Shown piece by piece: positions 36,104 to 47,727 of a stretch of DNA of 64,000 nt (its first letter is position 1; every line of letters starts with the position of its first letter). The stretch comes from Siphonodentalium dalli. Its lineage: Eukaryota; Mollusca; Scaphopoda; Gadilida; Siphonodentaliidae. The translations under genes were made by a program, and so were the position numbers. The notes below the pieces were generated by a model. That model was given only the letters and a program-made list of their open reading frames with translations, made no database searches and was not told where the DNA came from. The stretch is taken from positions 129,251,123 to 129,315,122 of the forward strand of contig CP136069.1 of assembly GCA_032622095.1 (NCBI GenBank), in the 5' to 3' direction.

Positions 36104-36600
36104 ATGCTGAACTGTATTGACACATTTAGTTAATAATTGTTTTGTGATTTTATGGTGCTTACCTGATTGACATTTCATACCGATCTAAGGTGACTTGGCT
36201 AAACAATTTGGATTATTCATTTCATCCTGCATGATCACACACTGTTAACCAAGAAAAAACCACGTAACCCACATGCAAGGAAGGTGACTCTCAAGATAGT
36301 ATACACTGGTATGTCTCTCCAGCAATTACTTCACACATCTGGAATGGTTGCTAATTAGGCCATTCATGAATCAGAATGATATCTATTGTGTAGACACACT
36401 GCAGAAGTCCTAATCCCTTAATCCCTTAATGGGTTTGAGATAATGAAGGTGCAGTGATACACAGCTAATTTCACAGGTTTTAGAGTAAGTTCTATAAGGT
36501 CTGCAGAAGTTCATTTTAAGTGTGAGGGTTTAATTATTTTTTGTAGTAAAGGTCAGAGTACCCATATATTACATAAACCCATTATATACTATTCAGTGTT
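36104..36600. other. No gene recognised
   Basis: AT-rich sequence; a small direct repeat taatccctta at about 36,411-36,430. Nothing else supported. Confidence 0.4.
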
Positions 36601-36604
36601 TAAA

Positions 36605-37457
36605 ATATACATGTGTGTGTGTGTATATATATACTTTATAGAATCGAAAACGGCTGCACCGATCGAGACCAAACTTCCCATCTACTTAGGGTAAAAACCC
36701 GCAGAAATGGTCGTCGCGGCGTTTTGGAGAAGCTCTGAGCACCCGTTCTCCACTCTCATTCACAAAAACGACACTGTGGGGTTAATCGCGTTGATGGTCA
36801 AAGAGCGTTCGTATCCGCAGTGTCGTTGATAAAGAGCGTATGCGTGTAATGTTATTTTTACGTCTGTGTCCGGGCGTGAGCGTATGTATCCAGACATGAG
36901 CGTGTTGTGTGATTCTTACGTACTTAGGGCTTCCTAGGAACGGGGGAGATTTTCATCGGGTCAGTTTTTCCGCCCGAGGTGATCTTCACCTTGAAACGGG
37001 TACACACAAATGATATATATGTGTGTGTCCTTTATAGACTCGAACCGATTGAGCTCAAACTTGCTACCTACGGGAAGTGTCATGGATGGGTTAAATTGTG
37101 ACCCCGACCTGACCTTGACCTTGAAAATTATCAATTCAAGGTCAACTTGAAAAAAAAAAAATAAATTAAAAAATTAATTCACAATTAACTCATTGAAAAA
37201 CAAAAAATTAAATTAAAAAACCTACAGGAAGTGTCATGGACGGGTTAAATTGTGACACTGACCGTGACCTTGAAAATGATCAATTCAAGGTCAAATCGGG
37301 TCAAATTGAAAAACAAAAAATTGAATAAAAAAATTAATTCACAATTAACTCATTGAAAAAAAAATTTAATTAAAAAATTAATTAAAAAAATTAATTAAAG
37401 AAATTAAAAATTGTCATGTTTCTGACGATTGCCGCCAGTGGCGGGCTAACCTGCTAG
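36605..37457 (+). mobile_element. Second Helitron-like element, 3' end clear
   Basis: The 3' end has the hairpin ccgcc-agt-ggcgg, then eight bases, then CTAG followed by T (37,454-37,458). Near the 5' side a phrase related to the first Helitron family occurs (cgaaaacggctgcaccgatc, then gagaccaaact), and a second head-like phrase recurs at about 37,032 (tatagactcgaaccgattga). Internally two ~145-bp units share agtgtcatgga.gggttaaa and aattcacaattaactcattg. The 5' terminus is hidden in a tg/ta microsatellite. Confidence 0.6.
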
Positions 37458-37584
37458 TATAATATAAAGAGCGTGTGTCTATGATATAAAGAGCGTTTAT
37501 ACTCTTATTGCCTTGATTATCTCCGGTCATTTTTCTCCTTTTGAGAAGAAAGGAGATTCCATTTTCCCACACAACAAAAACATC

Positions 37585-38850
37585 CTGGGGACTTTAAATC
37601 ATTTGTAACCAGTGTAACACCCATCTACGAGCGGTCTCTCTGGTATCTCAGAAATAATGTAACACTTGTAATGCTTTGTAACATGTAGCTACACTGAGAC
37701 GGTAGAAATAAAATAGGCTGCGGTTTTCTACTGGGACTTTAAATCATTTGTAACTTTTGTAATACCCATCTACGAGCAGTCTCTCTGGTATCTCAGAAAT
37801 AATGTAACACTTGTAACGCTTTGTAACATTTCGCTACACTGAGACGGTAGAAATAAAATAGGCTGCGGTTTTCTACTGGGACTTTTAATCATTTGTAACA
37901 TTTGTAACACTTCTAACACCCATCTACGAGCGGTCTCTCTGGTATCTCAGAAAATATTGTAACACTTGTAACGCTTTGTAACATGTCGCTACGCTGAGAC
38001 GGTAGGAATAAAATATGCTGCGGTTTTCTACTGGGACTTTAAATCATTTGTAACATTTGTAACACTTGTAACACCCGTCTACGAGCGGTCTCTTTGGTAT
38101 CTCAGAAATAATGTAACACTTGTAACACATTGTAACATGTCGCTACACTGAACACGGTAGAAAAAAATAGGCTGCGGTTTTCTACTGGGACTTTAAATCA
38201 TTTGTAACATTTGTAACACTTGTAACACCCGTCTACGAGCGGTCTCTTTGGTATCTCAGAAATAATGTAACACTTGTAACGCATTGTAACATGTCGCTAC
38301 ACTGAACACGGTAGAAAAAAATAGGCTGCGGTTTTCTACTGGGACTTTAAATCATTTGTAACATTTGTAACATTTGTAACACCCGTCTACGAGCGGTCTC
38401 TCTGGTATCTCAGAAATAATGTAACACTTGTAACACATTGTAACATGTCGCTACACTGAACACGGTAGAAAAAAATAGGCTGCGGTTTTCTACTGGGACT
38501 TTAAATCATTTGTAACATTTGTAACACTTGTAACACCCGTCTACGAGCGGTCTCTTTGGTATCTCAGAAATAATGTAACACTTGTAACGCATTGTAACAT
38601 GTCGCTACACTGAACACGGTAGAAAAAAATAGGCTGCGGTTTTCTACTGGGACTTTAAATCATTTGTAACATTTGTAACACCCGTCTACGAGCGGTCTCT
38701 CTGGTATCTCAGAAATAATGTAACACTTGTAACACATTGTAACATGTCGCTACACTGAACACGGTAGAAAAAAATAGGCTGCGGTTTTCTACTGGGACAT
38801 TAAATCATTTGTAACACTTGTAACACTTGTAACACTGTTACAAAATGCCT
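37585..38850 (-). repeat. 154/163-bp satellite, inverted array (segment D)
   Basis: About eight monomers in reverse complement to segments A-C (gtctacgagcggtctct, aggctgcggttttctactgg). The innermost three monomers (to about 38,040) are diverged (gagacggtagaaataaaata, gctttgtaac), the outer five are near identical to segments A-C. The array ends with the shared 47-bp outer sequence. Confidence 0.95.
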
Positions 38851-38880
38851 AGTGGAGGAAAAATGTACCGGATTCATGCA

Positions 38881-40350
38881 ATATATGATCAATGTCCATG
38901 ATAATAACAGCTGAATACGGCATAGTCTGACCTGCCACACTCAGTGACTCACACACAGTGTCTGTGACCAGTCCAGTGTTAGTTCAGTCATGAACGTAGT
39001 GCGCATCCTTCTACGCTGGAAGCAGCAATCTGCGAAAGCGGTCATGTTGACCAACTTCACCAAGTCCAGTGTGCGATATTCGGATTGGTCCCGTCACTTC
39101 ACATGATATTTTCTGATAATTAAGCGGTATTTCTAACATCCAACGGGTTAAAACAGTCTATATCTAATCCGTTGTGTACACGAAAGAATGAGATACACAT
39201 TTTCTGCGAATAATGAACGAAACAAGCAGATATGACAGATGAAAAAACTATTTATTTTTAACACATAAAAATTCGGAAATTCCACACCGGAAGTGTGAAA
39301 TAACGTACTCTAACTCTGGGAACAATTTATCCCCAATTTCATGTACAAGAATGTTTAAACATTATCATAACATATTCGACTTGTTTTTAATTTGTTTTCG
39401 TGAAAAGGAATGATAAAAGGCACAATAAACATATCTAGAACGACAACTAAATCCAAATTAGCCATTTCCCCGTCATATTTCGGTCAGGCAAGCGAGGTAC
39501 AAAAATGTATGAATCTGAGTACGAAAGTCGGAGTGTTCCTCTATCGTATTGCAATAATCGCCAACCTATTATAATATAAAAAGCTATGCAGGGGGATAAC
39601 TCGGAAAAAAAATTATTGTTGCGGAAAAAGTCTCATTGTGAGACTTTAAATTCAAGTCACATTAACATTAAAGATAAAAAAAAATAGTTCCCATGCAGTA
39701 TACCATATCCGAACAATGCAATTGCACCAGATTCCACTGTGAAGAATAATTGCCAGATTTGCTCATTTAAAAATTTAACCATGGAACCCGTAACCCGCTT
39801 GCTGAATTAAGGGTCTATTCTCATTGCACACGCGCGTGCGATTAATCGCAGCGTTTTTTAATGTCGAGCGGCTCTATATGTGTGTTCGATTGCATTCCTT
39901 CCTCCCACTGCTAAGAGTCCCCCAATAGGGGTGGGGGTCTAACGAACACATGCATACACAGGAGCCATGGCTAGGGTAGGTTGGAGGATGATAAAGTACT
40001 TTTGGTGGGGGTGACCACATATATATATGCTGACACATTAACTTTAATTTTCCTCAGTTAGATTTACTCAGGTATAAGTTGAGTATAACTAGCCATGCCA
40101 TCAAAATGACATAAGTTTTGAGGACAAAATTTATATCTAGCTAATTATATAATTAAAAATAGAGGGTTCAATTCCATGTAGTTGGGCATAAATATGCATA
40201 TTTTATTCCAGCTTGAAACGAAAATAACACTATATAGTACGACCACAACCCAGATTACAGGAGTTTTATGCATATTATTGTTATTATCACTCAATATTAT
40301 CAAAAGTGTACGATTCAAGTGGTTGAATTAGATCTTTCAAAATTTTACTT
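38881..40350. other. No gene recognised
   Basis: 38,950-39,110 is GC-richer than its surroundings and has a 39-codon plus frame (MNVVRILLRWKQQS...), but no splice context or homology was recognised. The remainder is AT-rich with a short hairpin at about 39,279-39,298 (ttccacac / gtgtgaa). Confidence 0.35.
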
Positions 40351-40574
40351 TATAGTTAGCTATAGGTCTGACAAAATTCGTCTTTCTGAATAAAGCTCAT
40401 TTAAAACAGTTGTACTCAAACGTGATATCCAGTAAAAATTATGGGGAAAGAGGGGATGAGTCCCCAGTTTGTTGATGGAAAAACAAATAGATTTGCATGC
40501 AGGGAGGATGGTAAACCCATGGTTGGGAGGGATTTTTATGTTAACCCTGTGTATGAACGTTTTTTTCTCTTCAG

Positions 40575-40593
40575 CCCCCCCCCCCCCCCCCCC
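40575..40593. repeat. Poly-C tract
   Basis: A run of roughly 18 cytosines. The overlapping frames at 40,360-40,668 owe their proline or glycine stretches to it. Confidence 0.95.
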
Positions 40594-40699
40594 CTCCACC
40601 ATCACCGAGTGCTCATTTGTATATCCGCTGGCAACAGTGACAACGCGGTACAATAATTGACGAACCACTATTCAATTATAATAGAGAAAATTCAGATAT

Positions 40700-41130
40700 T
40701 TTAACCTGAAACATTGCATAAATCCTAATCCTAACATCTAGTGGTCTAACTCCATACAAATGCACACGGCTACGGACAAGAGACCACGACACACCGAGCT
40801 GACCATCGTTGTTCTGCCGGTGTGAGAAAATTTTGAAATTTGAACAAGAAAATCGCAAATCCTAGCATCCAGACTGGCCTCAACTAAAGATTTCCTATAG
40901 TGTTGGAAATTTCAAACCTCATACTCCCCCTCAGGTTGGAAAATTCTCCAACTGATGACCACAAGTTTGACCAAATGTAGTAAAATATTGTTAAACTTAT
41001 TAGCATTTTTGTATTGTCCACAGGGGAGAGACAATGACACACCGGGCCGACCATGGTTCGGCCCGGTGTGCGAAAATTTTGTAATCTGAACAAGAAAATC
41101 GCAAAATCTTAGCATCTATAGACTGGCGTC
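40700..41130. repeat. Two direct copies of a ~110-bp phrase, related to the 1455-2436 hAT interior
   Basis: gacacaccg.gc.gaccatcg followed by gtgtg.gaaaattttg, gaacaagaaaatcgcaaa and tagcatc...agactggc occurs at about 40,788 and 41,030. The first copy with its left flank (ctaacatctagtggtctaac) matches the complement of about 1,980-2,150, inside the hAT-type element. Confidence 0.65.
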
Positions 41131-41497
41131 AAGCATTTTTAGCATGTTTATGATGGCATGGTGGTCGAATATGCCCAAGAAGCTATTCTACCCACCCATT
41201 CATACAGATAACTAGCACAAAATATTACTTTGCGCCATCAAAACCTGCGTCCAAGATGTTTTGCTTGAACCCGAATACCAGTTAATTCGGGGGTATGAAT
41301 CCCGCGTACGGCTTCAAAACACCCTGAATCCCGCGTACCGAAGGGGGGGGGGGTGATACCATCCATATTCGTTCTCAGTAAACGGGTTATAATTGATTAT
41401 TAACGTCTCATGAAAAGTCCAGCAGTTTGTGATGGTGGGATACGATTATGTAGTATGCATGTCACATCATGCTCGAATTGTTCGGTGAATATATTAA

Positions 41498-41644
41498 CTA
41501 GAGCGTGTCTTGTCGTTGACTATGCGGAGATATCCCACGGTGCATGCACAATGCATGGGTGCGGATAGTTCACTCCGCTTCGCGTTGTGGACAATACCCA
41601 CAAGCACTATACCAGCATAGTCAACTCGAGGCAATTCTCTAGTA
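41498..41644. mobile_element. Small inverted-repeat element (MITE-like)
   Basis: actagag...gttgactatgc on the left is mirrored by gcatagtcaac...ctctagt on the right (about 29-bp imperfect termini). The interior includes ggtgcatgcacaatgcatgg. Target duplication not resolved. Confidence 0.5.
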
Positions 41645-42445
41645 TGTATATTAGAGTGTGTGTCCTTTTTACTCAACCGACATGTACATGTAACCATTAT
41701 GTCAGTAACCGTGTTACGTTATTGGTGGAATGAGGGTTTACGGGGCCATACGCACGTTTTCCATAAATTCAGCCAAAATGGCAATTATATAGAGATTTTC
41801 AACAAAAAAATTCTCTGGATCTATCCTGCGAAAAATACGATCATCTTCATTGCATATAGAATCTGAATTATTACTACGAGAAGATAAAAATAATAAGAGG
41901 TTAAAAATATTATATGCTTTTTGTCGCTTTATGTACCAAGAACTGCTAAAATAGTAAATACCAAATTCAAACAACAATCCAATCACCAAATAGCTTATTA
42001 TCTTGGCTCTATGAAAGGAGGCCCCATTTGCGTCATAATGTTCAGTTAAATTTTAATTGCATGATATAACATCATACTCCCATATATTACAATGAAGAAT
42101 AGAGCAGCCACAAATACTTCAGCCCAATAAAACATGTTGGTATGCAGGCTAGACCACTCAAGAATGGACCAATCAACTGGAAATATGCCACATAATTAGA
42201 TATACCTGGTCAGCTGAAGAGTTGACTATATGGACCTATGACCTAAAACTCACCTCAGCCCAAAATTGTATTGATCAGCAAACATGCATGGCATGAACAT
42301 TCTTAAATATACAAAATTATTTATGGGTGGTTGTCTTTCTACATGAAAATAATTATGAAATTTCTTGTATCAAGAAATCAAGAAACAATATGTATCCTCT
42401 GATGATCTTCAGATATTATTTCATGCACTTTGAAAAAAAAGTTCT
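41645..42445. other. No gene recognised
   Basis: AT-rich, unique-looking sequence. The 83-codon minus frame at 41,738-41,989 has no recognisable family. Confidence 0.4.
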
Positions 42446-42452
42446 ATCTTAC

Positions 42453-42641
42453 CACAGTCCCTAGGAATCACTGTTAGTTGAATAAAATATTATTTAATAA
42501 TATTTAATCAATATTTTATATTTAGTTATTATAGTTATATTAAGTACCTGTTATCTGTATAGTAGAGGTAATGTATCTAGATCTATTTGTTATATTTTAA
42601 TCAAATTTAATATTACATGGACAGTAATTCCTAGGACTGTG
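42453..42641. mobile_element. 189-bp inverted-repeat element with 7-bp target duplication
   Basis: The termini cacagtccctaggaat and attcctaggactgtg pair. The heptamer atcttac flanks both ends (42,446-42,452 and 42,642-42,648). The interior is almost pure A/T. Superfamily unknown. Confidence 0.7.
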
Positions 42642-42762
42642 ATCTTACAGAAGTTATTGGTACCGAAAAACAGCAACATTTTACAGAGTTGTCTTGTCAT
42701 AAGTGTCACAATAATAGCTGGTACCAAATTTCAAAAAGAAATGTTAAAGACGGGAACATGTC

Positions 42763-42885
42763 TCTATTCCGAAGGTTCGCTATTCCGAAGGTTCACTATT
42801 CTGAAGGTTCACTATTCCGAAGGTTCGCTATTCCGAAGGTTCACTATTCCGAAGGTTCTCTATTCCGAAGGTTCGCTATTCCGAA
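42763..42885. repeat. 16-bp minisatellite (ctattccgaaggttcn)
   Basis: Seven to eight units differing mainly at the last base before ctattcc. Repeating small frames in two phases here come from the array. Confidence 0.95.
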
Positions 42886-42899
42886 TTATGTTATTTTAT

Positions 42900-43775
42900 A
42901 GGTTAATTCTATTATATTCTAAAGTATTGAGAGGGTTCTTTAGCACGAAGACTCTTTTTATGAAGGAAATAACTTAAAACAATAAAACATTAAATGTGAT
43001 TTTGTTTGTTTTCGGGGGTTTCCTTGAGATTTTATGTCATTACGTATCAGGTTATTCTTCAATATATATTCACATCAAGCAGACCACACAATTGCTATGT
43101 TTCCATACGATTTAATGCCATTGCGTATGACGTTATATCTCAATAATAAGAATACACCAGCTAAAGGCGGATTATAACAGTGGGGCTATAACGCTTAATG
43201 AATACTGGAGCTCCATAACATACTGCGTAGCAGAATATCGCTGAATAGACGGATATGAGATGAACGTAACTGCAATTGTGACTTTGTATTGACTTTAATG
43301 CCCACTTAATTTCCGAGTCACCTGTTATTTTTGATAGTGCCTTGATTTTCAAATGATGATGGGTCTGATTGGTGATCAAATTTCATTGAGTTGAATTATA
43401 TTTGGTGCATATAACTGTTAATCACGCAAGCAATATACAGAATTGAATCAGAAGATATATGATATTGCTTACCATTATTATTATTTTCGGAACCAATTCC
43501 ATATACTGATGGTGGTAGCTAATTATATGAAGAACATGTCCCATAAGAAGTTAAGAACCAAAACTTCCATTGAAGTTAAGAAGCAAAACTTTAAACAAAA
43601 ATTTAAAACTGACAGATCTAACAGAAAAGATGTTTCGAAATCGTAGACAATCAACTACAATCTTGAGATATCAGAAGTGCACTACGCAGCGTTTGCACTG
43701 CATTAATTGGTAATTATTTATTAACATGTTCAAACTCTTGTCAAACCGAGAACAAGCTTAGTTATCGATTTATTA
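42900..43775. other. No gene recognised
   Basis: AT-rich sequence without repeats of note and no convincing frame; the lysine-rich 67-codon frame from 43,443 is probably chance. Confidence 0.4.
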
Positions 43776-43779
43776 CTCC

Positions 43780-43888
43780 AGCCGTTTGGTCGCCCATAGA
43801 CCGACAAATAAACAAACACAATTGAGTTTTATTAGTATCTTTGTTCCTATGTTTGTCTGCTTATAGGCGACCAAACCGCTGGACCATC
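43780..43888. mobile_element. Hairpin element, ~35-bp arms
   Basis: ccgtttggtcgccc.taga...gacaaa.aaacaaac on the left pairs with gtttgtctgcttataggcga ccaaacc on the right, around a 30-base loop. It lies directly against the ccaagatggc repeat block. Confidence 0.6.
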
Positions 43889-43892
43889 GGAG

Positions 43893-44748
43893 CTGAAATG
43901 AAAGTGGCAATGACACTGTAGCTCAACTTGGAAAGGGAATAATTTCATGTGTCAGTCAATGGAGCGATTAGGAATGCGGAAAGTTGAAAGGTCTAAGTAA
44001 TACTAGATTATCAACATGAAGAGATATATAAGTAAAATTCAAGATGGTTGCTGACGGCTATGTTTTCCAATGAAATTCAAAAACATTTGATAGCTTCCAT
44101 CTAGTAGATCAATATCAAGATTAATATAAAGTTTGGTGATGATCGGATGAGGGAAGTGGGCTGTAGGGTATGCTAAAGGATTTAATCATGCAAAGAGTAA
44201 AATCCAAGATGGCTGAAAACATGGCCGAATGACCCCAAAATGAATCGTTCCCATCTACATGTCAATATTAACATTCAATCATTCTTGACAAATTTCATGA
44301 TGATCCGACCAAAGGTACGACCTGTAGCCCGTGCCAAAGTATTTAGTCATGCAAAGAGTAAAATCCAAGATGGCTGCTGGCGGCCATGTTTTTTTAGCCA
44401 AACGACCCCAAAATTACTCGTTCCCATCTACATGTCAATATTAACTTCCACGACAAATTTCATGATGATCAGACGAACACACCGGCCTGTAGCCCGTGTT
44501 AATGGATTGAGTTTTGAAATCCAAGATGGCCGCTGGCGGCCATGTTTTTTTGCCGAATGACCCCAAAATGACTCATTCGCATCTACATGTCAACATCCAT
44601 GACAAATTTCATAATGATCCGACCAAAGGTACGACCTGTAGCCCGTGCTAAAGGAAATTGTTGACGAATCATGCACACACACATACGGACGACGGACACC
44701 AAACCATGGCAATAGCTCAAACTTTACAAAGTAAAGTTGAGCTAAAAA
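43893..44748 (+). repeat. ccaagatggc repeat block 1
   Basis: It starts gaaatgaaagtggcaatgac with actgtagctcaactt and ends in a palindrome caactttac...gtaaagttgagctaaaaa. In between are about four units of roughly 160 bases with gagtaaaatccaagatggc, ggcggccatgtttttt, catctacatgtcaat and gacaaatttcatgatgat. The same layout occurs at 56,628-57,933. The inverted tagctcaactt / aagttgagcta ends suggest a mobile unit. The 106- and 103-codon frames here are shadows. Confidence 0.8.
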
Positions 44749-44934
44749 TGTATAGGTGCCTGGGTCCCGTATTACTTTTAGTTTATCTCTTATTCCGTTC
44801 TCTGTCTGCCATGGTTTGTTCCCATGGTCGGCATTTCCCTTGATAGATCTATAAATGGCATGCGATGGGTGTCCTATTTGAACCCCACTGGCCGGTGGCA
44901 TTTTTGGATCGGGGTGGGGTGTTTGGGGTGAATA

Positions 44935-44962
44935 TTTAGAATGGCTGGGGGGGGGGGGGGGG
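44935..44962. repeat. Poly-G tract
   Basis: About 16 guanines following ggctg; flanked by unremarkable AT-rich sequence to 45,270. Confidence 0.9.
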
Positions 44963-45276
44963 TCACCCTACAACGGAATCTATATAAACCTTGCAAGGAA
45001 GAGATGCACTATCTTTAAAGCCCACTCAAAGTACAAAACCCAGATTATTGCTATGTAGAGACACTAATATACAATTTAGATTATGATCAAAATATATATA
45101 TTGCATTATGATATTATGGAGCATAATATGTCAGTGTGGCAGAGAAGTTTCAACCAAACCATGAAAAAGTTTCCCGGAGAGTTCACCCTATTGTTTTTCT
45201 CTGAATGCAAAGTGCCACTTTGTGCATAGCTGAAATACATACTACATGTACAAGATAAAGAGTTGAATCATTTAAC

Positions 45277-45410
45277 TTAAAGATGGTCCATCTCTTCCTA
45301 TAACAAGTTGTATGTAGTTCTCTGGGTATGAAACAATAGATATGCATCGAAAACCCTTTCCGGAAATTCTTCTATCAATTAATATTGATTTCCAATTTTT
45401 GAGGCTGATT
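45277..45410 (+). mobile_element. TTAA-type MITE family D, left half only
   Basis: ttaaagatgg...catctcttcctataacaagtt, then ccggaaattcttctatcaat; matches the left arms at 47,728 and 53,887. No right arm was found. Confidence 0.55.
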
Positions 45411-45865
45411 TTATTTTGAACAGATCGGCCATGAAACTTCAAGTGATCTCATTCTCCTGTTTGCTTCGCTCCGAACATTTCGACGATTCCTTTTATAGTT
45501 TGATATTTTTCAGGCCTCCTACTCGATCCCCACCCATGAAATACTACTAATTTTTTACTGTTATCTGCTATGGCCTAAATGATTATAGGAAAAGGGGGCC
45601 ACAAATACAAATGGAAATTGTGAATGTTAATTTAATAGCTCAGTCAATTACATATATTGCACATTGTTAGAGGACAATACAACTAATATAACAAAACAAA
45701 ATATATTTAAAAAATTAACAATATGTAAATAATATGGAATCTGTAGTTGATAAAATAACCTTGGACTCTGAATAAATATATTATAGTACACTATGTTTAA
45801 AATAGACTCATGGCATCTGGGATATGACTCAAGGTTCTTCAATTTTGTGGGGTACATGTATGTAC

Positions 45866-46470
45866 TTAAAGATGCACAATCCGATTAAATGCCCCTCAAT
45901 TATTATTTCTTTGGCTTTGGGGGTAAAAATTATTTTATACGAGTCCAGGAACCTTTTTGAAATCTGTTATTTTCACCACCGCGAATATTTGGGGGCCTGG
46001 CAAAAATCAGCTGACTTCTTACAGACATAGTACAGACATGCGCGTGCAAGCCATTACAAGATGTCATGCAAGGTCATGGCCCCATGTGTGGTCAGTAGCA
46101 ACCAATTAATTTCGAAATTAATAATTGTGATTATTTATGAATCAGTAATCATGTTTTATCCATGTTATATGACACCATGCTGGCTACACGTATAAATACT
46201 ATGTGTTTACATTCATGACAACACGTGTTGGGGAATTCCAATTTGAATTAGGAATCACCATATATGGATTTTGTAAACCACACTCGCTCACCTCCAAACT
46301 GCTAAGAAAAGCCATAATTGTAGGACTTTTACGGCAAATATGATATCATGATTTGTATTGAGTATTTATTGGTAATAAACTAATTTTGATAACTAAATCG
46401 GCTTTCAGTGAAATTCAATTGTTGTTGTAACTGGATATGGGAACCATTGAATCGGATTGTGTACCTTTAA
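45866..46470. mobile_element. TTAA-type MITE family A (605 bp)
   Basis: TTAA plus agatgcacaatccgatt at the left and cggattgtgtacctttaa at the right. Shares tttctttggctttgggggta with the 48,021 copy and the right half with 49,590-49,774. Confidence 0.65.
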
Positions 46471-46707
46471 GTAATTTTATTGTTTACCTTTACTCAATTA
46501 AATCATTACAGTTACTAAATTATTGAATTTACACTCAGGTTCCACTCCTCCTTGGCTTGTGGCTGTTCAACCACAGGGTGCTTGGATGACAATCTAAAAT
46601 TAAATTTCAATATAAAATCTGATAAAAAAAAAATCTTCATATCTATAGAGGAGATGCTAGTTTACTTGGTAGTTTTGACATACCAGCTTCTCATAATCAT
46701 ATAAATG

Positions 46708-47081
46708 CAGGAGCGCTGGAAGAGGGGGGGCAGAGGGGGCAGCTGACCCCCCTGCCCTTGACCAAGGGGGGCGAGCGGGGGCAGGACTTGCCCTTTTTCT
46801 GGAGACAGAAAATGCTTTTTGTGTGTTTAATCTCGTGTTTTTATAGCAAAATGTGACTTTTGGTGCAAATACCACCAATTTCACAAGGAATATTAATTTT
46901 TTGTCAATTTTATCACAAAACGGCCATAAAAACCGACAAATACCATTAAAATAGGGATTTTTGCCACAATGAATTTATGGTTATTTTCCCGAGTTTGTGG
47001 AGAAAATGCCCTTTTTTGCGGAAAAGTGCCCTTTTTGTAGGCTCTGCCCCCCCCTGCCCTTGGATGCTTCCGGCGCCCCTG
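46708..47081. mobile_element. hAT-type MITE (374 bp) with 8-bp target duplication
   Basis: Ends caggagcgctggaag and cttccggcgcccctg. The octamer tataaatg is duplicated at 46,700-46,707 and 47,082-47,089. Subterminal sequence is very G-rich on one side and C-rich on the other (gggggcagaggggg; tgccccccccctgccc). No ORF of note. Confidence 0.9.
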
Positions 47082-47183
47082 TATAAATGCTAATAATGCC
47101 AGACTGTCTTGACTCATATATATAATATAAAGGGTAGATCAATTTATTGTTACCATTATTATATCAAAGTAAGTTAGTCTAAA

Positions 47184-47209
47184 CTGGGACTAGTATACAC
47201 TAGTCCCAG
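47184..47209. repeat. Small hairpin ctgggacta ... tagtcccag
   Basis: Perfect 12-bp arms (ctgggactagta / tactagtcccag variant) around ta; third occurrence in the window. Confidence 0.6.
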
Positions 47210-47727
47210 GTCTAAACCAGTGGAATGAATGGCTGAAGTTTCCTCTGAATGAAATATGACTGGCCGTGTGCTTCTTGAGAAAACTGCAGCATTTGTATGG
47301 GGAAATCAAATCAGATGCTAAATATTCCAGTGGATATATTTATATTCTTTCCAGAAATGTCATTTCTCAAAGAGATTTAGCATTTGTTTTCTCAATTTTG
47401 AATCTCACTCTCTGTCTTTTCAACCAAACATACTAACAATGAAATTTTCATTGTGTTTTATCAGATTTGGGAGAAGGAATATGAGGTATCCCCCACATAC
47501 TAACTGTTACAATGGCCCAGTATGGCATAACAAGGAACATTAAATGTGTAACAATAGTAAACAAGACTTGTACTGAAATACATTGCACAAGATTTAACAA
47601 TCCCAAAGAATCAACATGTATGTCTGCTCATCATGGCCTTTTCAAAAATGTCAAGGATTTTCTGTATTTTTTCTCACGAGCTCAAGAAGATAATATTTCC
47701 AGACTTTAATATGCAAATTCATGCCAC

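Larger units (their letters stand above)
10189..38880. other. 28.7-kb compound framed by inverted satellite arrays
   Basis: Outer ends match in inverted orientation over about 47 bases: 10,189-10,235 contains ccggtacatttttcctcc and actaggcattttgtaaca, and 38,834-38,880 carries the complement. Directly inside both ends lies the same 154/163-bp satellite, in direct orientation on the left and inverted on the right. Everything between is nested or duplicated elements. This looks like a very large foldback-type element or an ancient inverted duplication; no flanking target duplication is evident. Confidence 0.5.

Noticed and set aside
40360-40668. ORFs of 102, 71 and 63 codons around the poly-C tract
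   Set aside because: Overlapping in several frames, driven by the homopolymer; no motifs.
42639-42977. 112-codon ORF with repeated FRRFTI motif
   Set aside because: Product of the 16-bp minisatellite.
44240-44901. 106- and 103-codon ORFs
   Set aside because: They lie within the ccaagatggc repeat and recur in altered form at 56,722-57,225.
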